Below are positions 61,219 through 64,000 of a stretch of 64,000 nucleotides of DNA, in pieces. Source of the DNA: Voacanga thouarsii (taxonomy: Eukaryota; Streptophyta; Magnoliopsida; Gentianales; Apocynaceae); contig JANUWF010000008.1 of NCBI GenBank assembly GCA_026120185.1, forward strand, positions 4,278,001-4,342,000, written 5' to 3'. A program made the position numbers and the translations under genes. The first letter of the stretch is position 1. Each line of letters begins with the position of its first letter. The notes under the pieces were generated by a model that did not search any database, was not told the DNA's origin, and worked only from the letters and a program-made list of their open reading frames with translations.

Positions 61219-61514
61219 TGTAATCATTGGTATTCCCCTTCACCAATACACATTGTAAATACTTTGTACAACCTTTCTTATGAATGAAATGAGTTCTTTC
61301 AAGCAAGCATGTATTGGTTAAGTGTCGTTTTCTATCGTTTTTACATCGTTCATTGCTGTTTTCTATTATTTGCATAGCGAACCACTGTGAATCCATTCAA
61401 GCTCATTTAAAAACATTTGAAAAAAGTTAAAGAAGGTCGGTGTGATGCTAGCTCAAGCCTAACCAAGTCATAGGCATCACAGTGAGTCTAAGTGCTAAAA
61501 GACGACCCGTGACA
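61219..61514 (+). repeat. Gypsy-C LTR (about 296 bp, left end uncertain)
   Basis: The right end (CCCGTGACA) is fixed by the primer-binding site. The left end is put at TGTAATCATTGG, where Gypsy-B protease homology is lost. An AATGAAATGAG-rich part at 61280-61295 resembles the polyadenylation region of short gypsy LTRs. No TATA box is seen, so part of U3 may be missing. Confidence 0.6.
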
Positions 61515-61516
61515 AT

Positions 61517-61530
61517 TGGTATCAGAGCCA
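61517..61530 (+). promoter_or_regulatory. Primer-binding site of Gypsy-C
   Basis: TGGTATCAGAGCCA, perfect initiator-Met type, two bases after the LTR. Confidence 0.9.
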
Positions 61531-61538
61531 TTAGAGAT

Positions 61539-62330
61539 ATGGTTTTGAGTTCAGAGAATGTTGCTGAAAGAAGGAATTGGGCTGCCAAGGAGAGAATTGG
61601 ACGAAATGAGGTGGAAGTGGAGAACAACTCCATGGCTATTGTTGAGCTGCAGGCCATGTTGGAAGATGTTCGGGCTAAATTAAGAACCTTGTCCTTGGCA
61701 ATTGGGCGAGTTGCTGAAAGAAGGAATGACACCCCAGTTAATACCATGCCTACCCCAAAGCCAAAGGTTAGAAAACCAAAAGTCTTCAAAGGAAGCTGGG
61801 ACGCTTGAGAGATCGACACCTTCTTCTTCAATCTTTCTTAATACTTCAAAACTGTTAGGATAATGGACAAAGTGCTTAATGTAAACACTACCGCCACCTT
61901 CCTCGATGATGATGCTAAGCTATGGTGGAGGGTCCAAGTTGCTGAAATTGAGGCGAGACGCCTAGTCGTTGACACTTGGGAACAAATGAAGGAAGCTAAA
62001 AAGAAACAATTCTTCCCATAAAACATGGAGTACAAAGCCCGCCGAAAATTGAGAGAATTAAGCATATTGGATCAATCCATGATTGCATGAAGAATTTCTC
62101 AGCATACTTACTTCAAATAACCGAAATGTTAGAAAAAGATAAATCATTCACTTTCATGGAAGGATTAAAACCTTAAGCCAAAAGCGAGCTCCACAAACAG
62201 AAGGTACAAGAGCTATCTCATGCTATCACGACAGCCGAAGGATTGGTTGATTTTCTGATGGAAGCCAGAAAATATAGAGAACGAACTACCCTCCTCAAGC
62301 AAAAGGAGGAACAACAGACCCTGTAGGCTT
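61539..62330 (+). pseudogene. Gypsy gag (Gypsy-C)
   Basis: The ATG at 61539 is the first after the primer-binding site; an in-frame ATG upstream at 61482 lies in the LTR. The first 90 codons are open: a coiled start (VAERRNWAAKERIG, ELQAMLEDVRAKL) and a PKPKVRKPKVFKG segment. After a TGA at 61806 the same frame gives the Retrotrans_gag domain: YFKTVRIMDKVLNVNT, FLDDDAKLWWRVQVAEIE, WEQMKEAKKKQFFP, with stops. A shift near 62070 moves to another frame with FTFMEGLKP and AEGLVDFLMEARKYRE. No zinc knuckle is clear. Confidence 0.85.
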
Positions 62331-63052
62331 AGCTTCGAGAATGGTGGGGGAGACAGAGCTCCCACTGCCAGAGAAGGATTCCCTCCCTGCCAAAACAAAA
62401 AGGACCACGGACAAAAGAAGACGGAAGCTGGCAAACCTTTTGGCTATTTTCTTTGCAATAGCCCTCATTCCATCTAGAATTGCCCAAGAAAAGCCTTGGT
62501 GCATGCTATCTATGAATTCGAAGCGCTTGAAGCGACTTTTTCCACCTCTGGGGCACAGACCTCTCCAGAGGTTGATCACGTCTCTGAAGAGGGAGACATT
62601 TTGGGGGCATTCTCTTGGAGCTGCAATGCTCTTTCTCAAGAAGGACTTGATGTAGCCATCCTAACAACTATGGACAAAAAGCTGAAATCTATCCTAGAGG
62701 ATCAAAACCCAAAAATTTATAAAGGAACAGGGCTCATATATATTGATCTTATGGTAAACGGGAGACCTATCCGTGTGATGGTGGACACCGAGGTTACACA
62801 CAACTACTTGGCTAGTACAGAGGTAGAAAGCCTAGGCTTGGTGTTAGAAAAAGGTACTGGTCAAGTAAAAGCCATTAACTCAGCCCCAAAACTTGTCGTT
62901 GGTATCGCTAGGGCCATGAGCGTGAAGATGAAGCACTTCAAATGAAGGACCAATCTCACCGCCGTAGAGATGGATAACTTCAAACTAATCCTCGGGCTTA
63001 AATTCCTGCGAGACATCTCTACGACGGTGAGATTGGTGACTCGCTCTTAATA
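62331..63052 (+). pseudogene. Gypsy aspartic protease (Gypsy-C), active site altered
   Basis: 62496-62945 is open. Segments EALEATFSTSG and DILGAFSWSCNAL lead to YIDLMVNGRPIRVMVDTEVT; residue 97 is the catalytic Asp, but the usual Asp-Thr-Gly reads Asp-Thr-Glu. HNYLASTEVESLGL and FKLILGLKFLRD follow as in plant gypsy proteases. A stop at 62943 and a sequence change with a 24-base inverted repeat (62949-63037) disturb the C-terminal end. Confidence 0.82.
62949..63037. repeat. 24-base inverted repeat in Gypsy-C protease
   Basis: Arms 62949-62972 and 63014-63037 pair over 24 bases with one G.T-type mismatch; loop 41 bases. Confidence 0.88.
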
Positions 63053-64000
63053 ATGGGAAACAAGCCGTGCGTCGTACCAATAATGATCGGGAGAGCCTCA
63101 ACCAAAAGTTTATCTGCCTTTCAACTAAAGAAGGGCCTTAAGTGCAAGGAAGCCACGTACCTGGCCCACTTAAAGTGGGAAGAAGCAGAGGAGACATCGG
63201 GACCTATACCAGAAGTTGTGAAACACCTGCTGGAGGAGTATGAGGATGTGATGCCCGATGAACTCCCGAAAGAACTTCCACCCTAAAGGACTGTGGACCA
63301 TGAGATTGAGTAAGTGCCAGGCACTAAGCCCCCGACACTCCACCATATTGGATGTCCCAGCCTGAGCTGGCAGAACTTTGGAAGTAATTAATCGAGATGC
63401 TAGAATCTGGTATCATAGTGCCAGCAAGATCCCTTTATGGAGCTTTGGTCCTGTTCAAGAAAAAAGCAGATGGTTCTCTTTGTATGTGCGTAGACTATTA
63501 GGCTTTAAACAAGATCACGATCAAGAATAAATACCTAATTCCCCTACCTGCAAATTGTTTTTATCAGCTGAGCAAGGCGAAATTCTAATCCAAAATTGAC
63601 ATTCGTTTCGAATATTGGCAAGTTCAAATAAAGGAAGGAGACGAGTACAATACCACTTGTGTTACCCAATACGGAGCTTTTGAGTTCTTGGTCATGCCAT
63701 TTGGGCTAACCAACACTCCAGTCACTTTTTGCACCCTTATGAACGAAGTATTGCGGGACTTTTTGGATCAATTCATGGTAGTGTATCTTGATGACATAGT
63801 GATCTATAGTGATAGTTTGGAAGAGCACGTTGAGCACCTGAGGAAGGTTCTAACCCAACTGAGGAAAAATAAACTATACGCGAAACTTCTAAAATATTTC
63901 TTTTCCCAACAAAAGATCCACTTTTCGGGGCACATAATTGAACCAGGATGTATCTAGATAGACCCGAAGAAGGTACAAGCCATAGAGGCATAGCAATCTC
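63053..64000 (+). pseudogene. Gypsy reverse transcriptase, N-terminal part (Gypsy-C), runs off the window
   Basis: 63053-63286 (NKPCVVPIMIGR, LLEEYEDVMPDELPKELPP) is the usual protease-to-RT linker. RT segments follow across stops: ESGIIVPARSLYGALVLFKK, KADGSLCMCVDY and, in the open piece 63688-63957, VMPFGLTNTPVTFCTLMNE, the catalytic box VYLDDIVIYSD, and HIIEPG. A TAG at 63955 and another near 63990 follow. It is typical of Ty3/gypsy chromovirus-like RT. Confidence 0.9.

Larger units (their letters stand above)
61219..64000 (+). mobile_element. Gypsy-C: Ty3/gypsy retrotransposon, 5' part, cut by the right edge
   Basis: Short LTR, primer-binding site, gag, protease and the first half of RT in order on the plus strand. 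Many stops. It is unlike Gypsy-B in gag and protease. Short LTR and gag type suggest the Reina side of the chromoviruses; this is a guess. Confidence 0.82.

Noticed and set aside
54729..61530. TGGTATCAGAGC motifs as tRNA fragments
   Set aside because: They lie right after LTR ends (54729, 61517, also 29600 and 2811) and are primer-binding sites.
62213..62655. Overlapping ORFs of 73 to 114 codons on both strands
   Set aside because: Shadows of the frame-shifted gag/protease of Gypsy-C.

Overview
This window reads as a gene-free, heterochromatic stretch of a flowering-plant nuclear genome, probably a eudicot. I cannot name the species. It is AT-rich and almost wholly made of Ty1/copia and Ty3/gypsy LTR retrotransposons, solo LTRs, one CACTA-type DNA transposon and microsatellites. 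Every coding stretch I recognise is a decayed piece of retrotransposon gag or pol, or of a plant-transposon ORF. I found no host gene, no functional tRNA or rRNA gene and no CRISPR.

Most of the window is one nest of insertions, which can be unpicked from target-site duplications (TSDs) and from sequences that resume after each insertion. (1) The outermost piece is an Athila-like gypsy on the minus strand (Athila-D, 11059-14516). (2) A plus-strand gypsy (Gypsy-B) starts at 14517 inside the Athila-D LTR and runs, with interruptions, to about 61218. (3) A plus-strand copia (Copia-2, 14765-49217) sits in the Gypsy-B LTR. (4) A minus-strand Athila-like element without pol (Athila-E, 19625-44845, TSD ATGAC) sits in the integrase zinc-finger region of Copia-2. 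(5) A plus-strand copia (Copia-1, 27878-38500) sits inside Athila-E. (6) A solo copia LTR (34683-36123, TSD GCCCG) sits in the reverse transcriptase/RNase H region of Copia-1. Side insertions are two long solo LTRs in the Athila-E 3' LTR (20341-23482, TSD ACAAG; 24210-27749, TSD ATTTT), a 4.47 kb solo LTR in the Gypsy-B LTR (50190-54659, TSD TTATA), a solo copia LTR in the Athila-D gag (11221-13008, TSD CAATT) and a CACTA element in the Gypsy-B protease (57092-61020).

The left flank (1-4831) is the 5' part of another minus-strand copia family (Copia-0), with a 2.0 kb LTR and a GC-rich, palindrome-bearing leader. Next comes a rearranged copia (5087-11058): a leader and gag start on the plus strand abut the rest of a gag-pol and a broken 3' LTR on the minus strand, as an internal inversion would leave it. 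The right flank (61219-64000) is a plus-strand gypsy (Gypsy-C) with a short LTR, gag, protease and the start of reverse transcriptase, cut by the window edge.

The most unusual points are the six-deep nest; Athila-E, which keeps gag and a 409-codon plant-transposon-type ORF in single frames but has a 1.1 kb non-coding spacer carrying an LTR-like GC-rich module where pol should be; a three-fold short hairpin kept at matching places in the leaders of three copia copies; variable GC-rich palindromic modules in copia leaders; and premature stops that mostly look like cytosine deamination, strikingly CAG to TAG.
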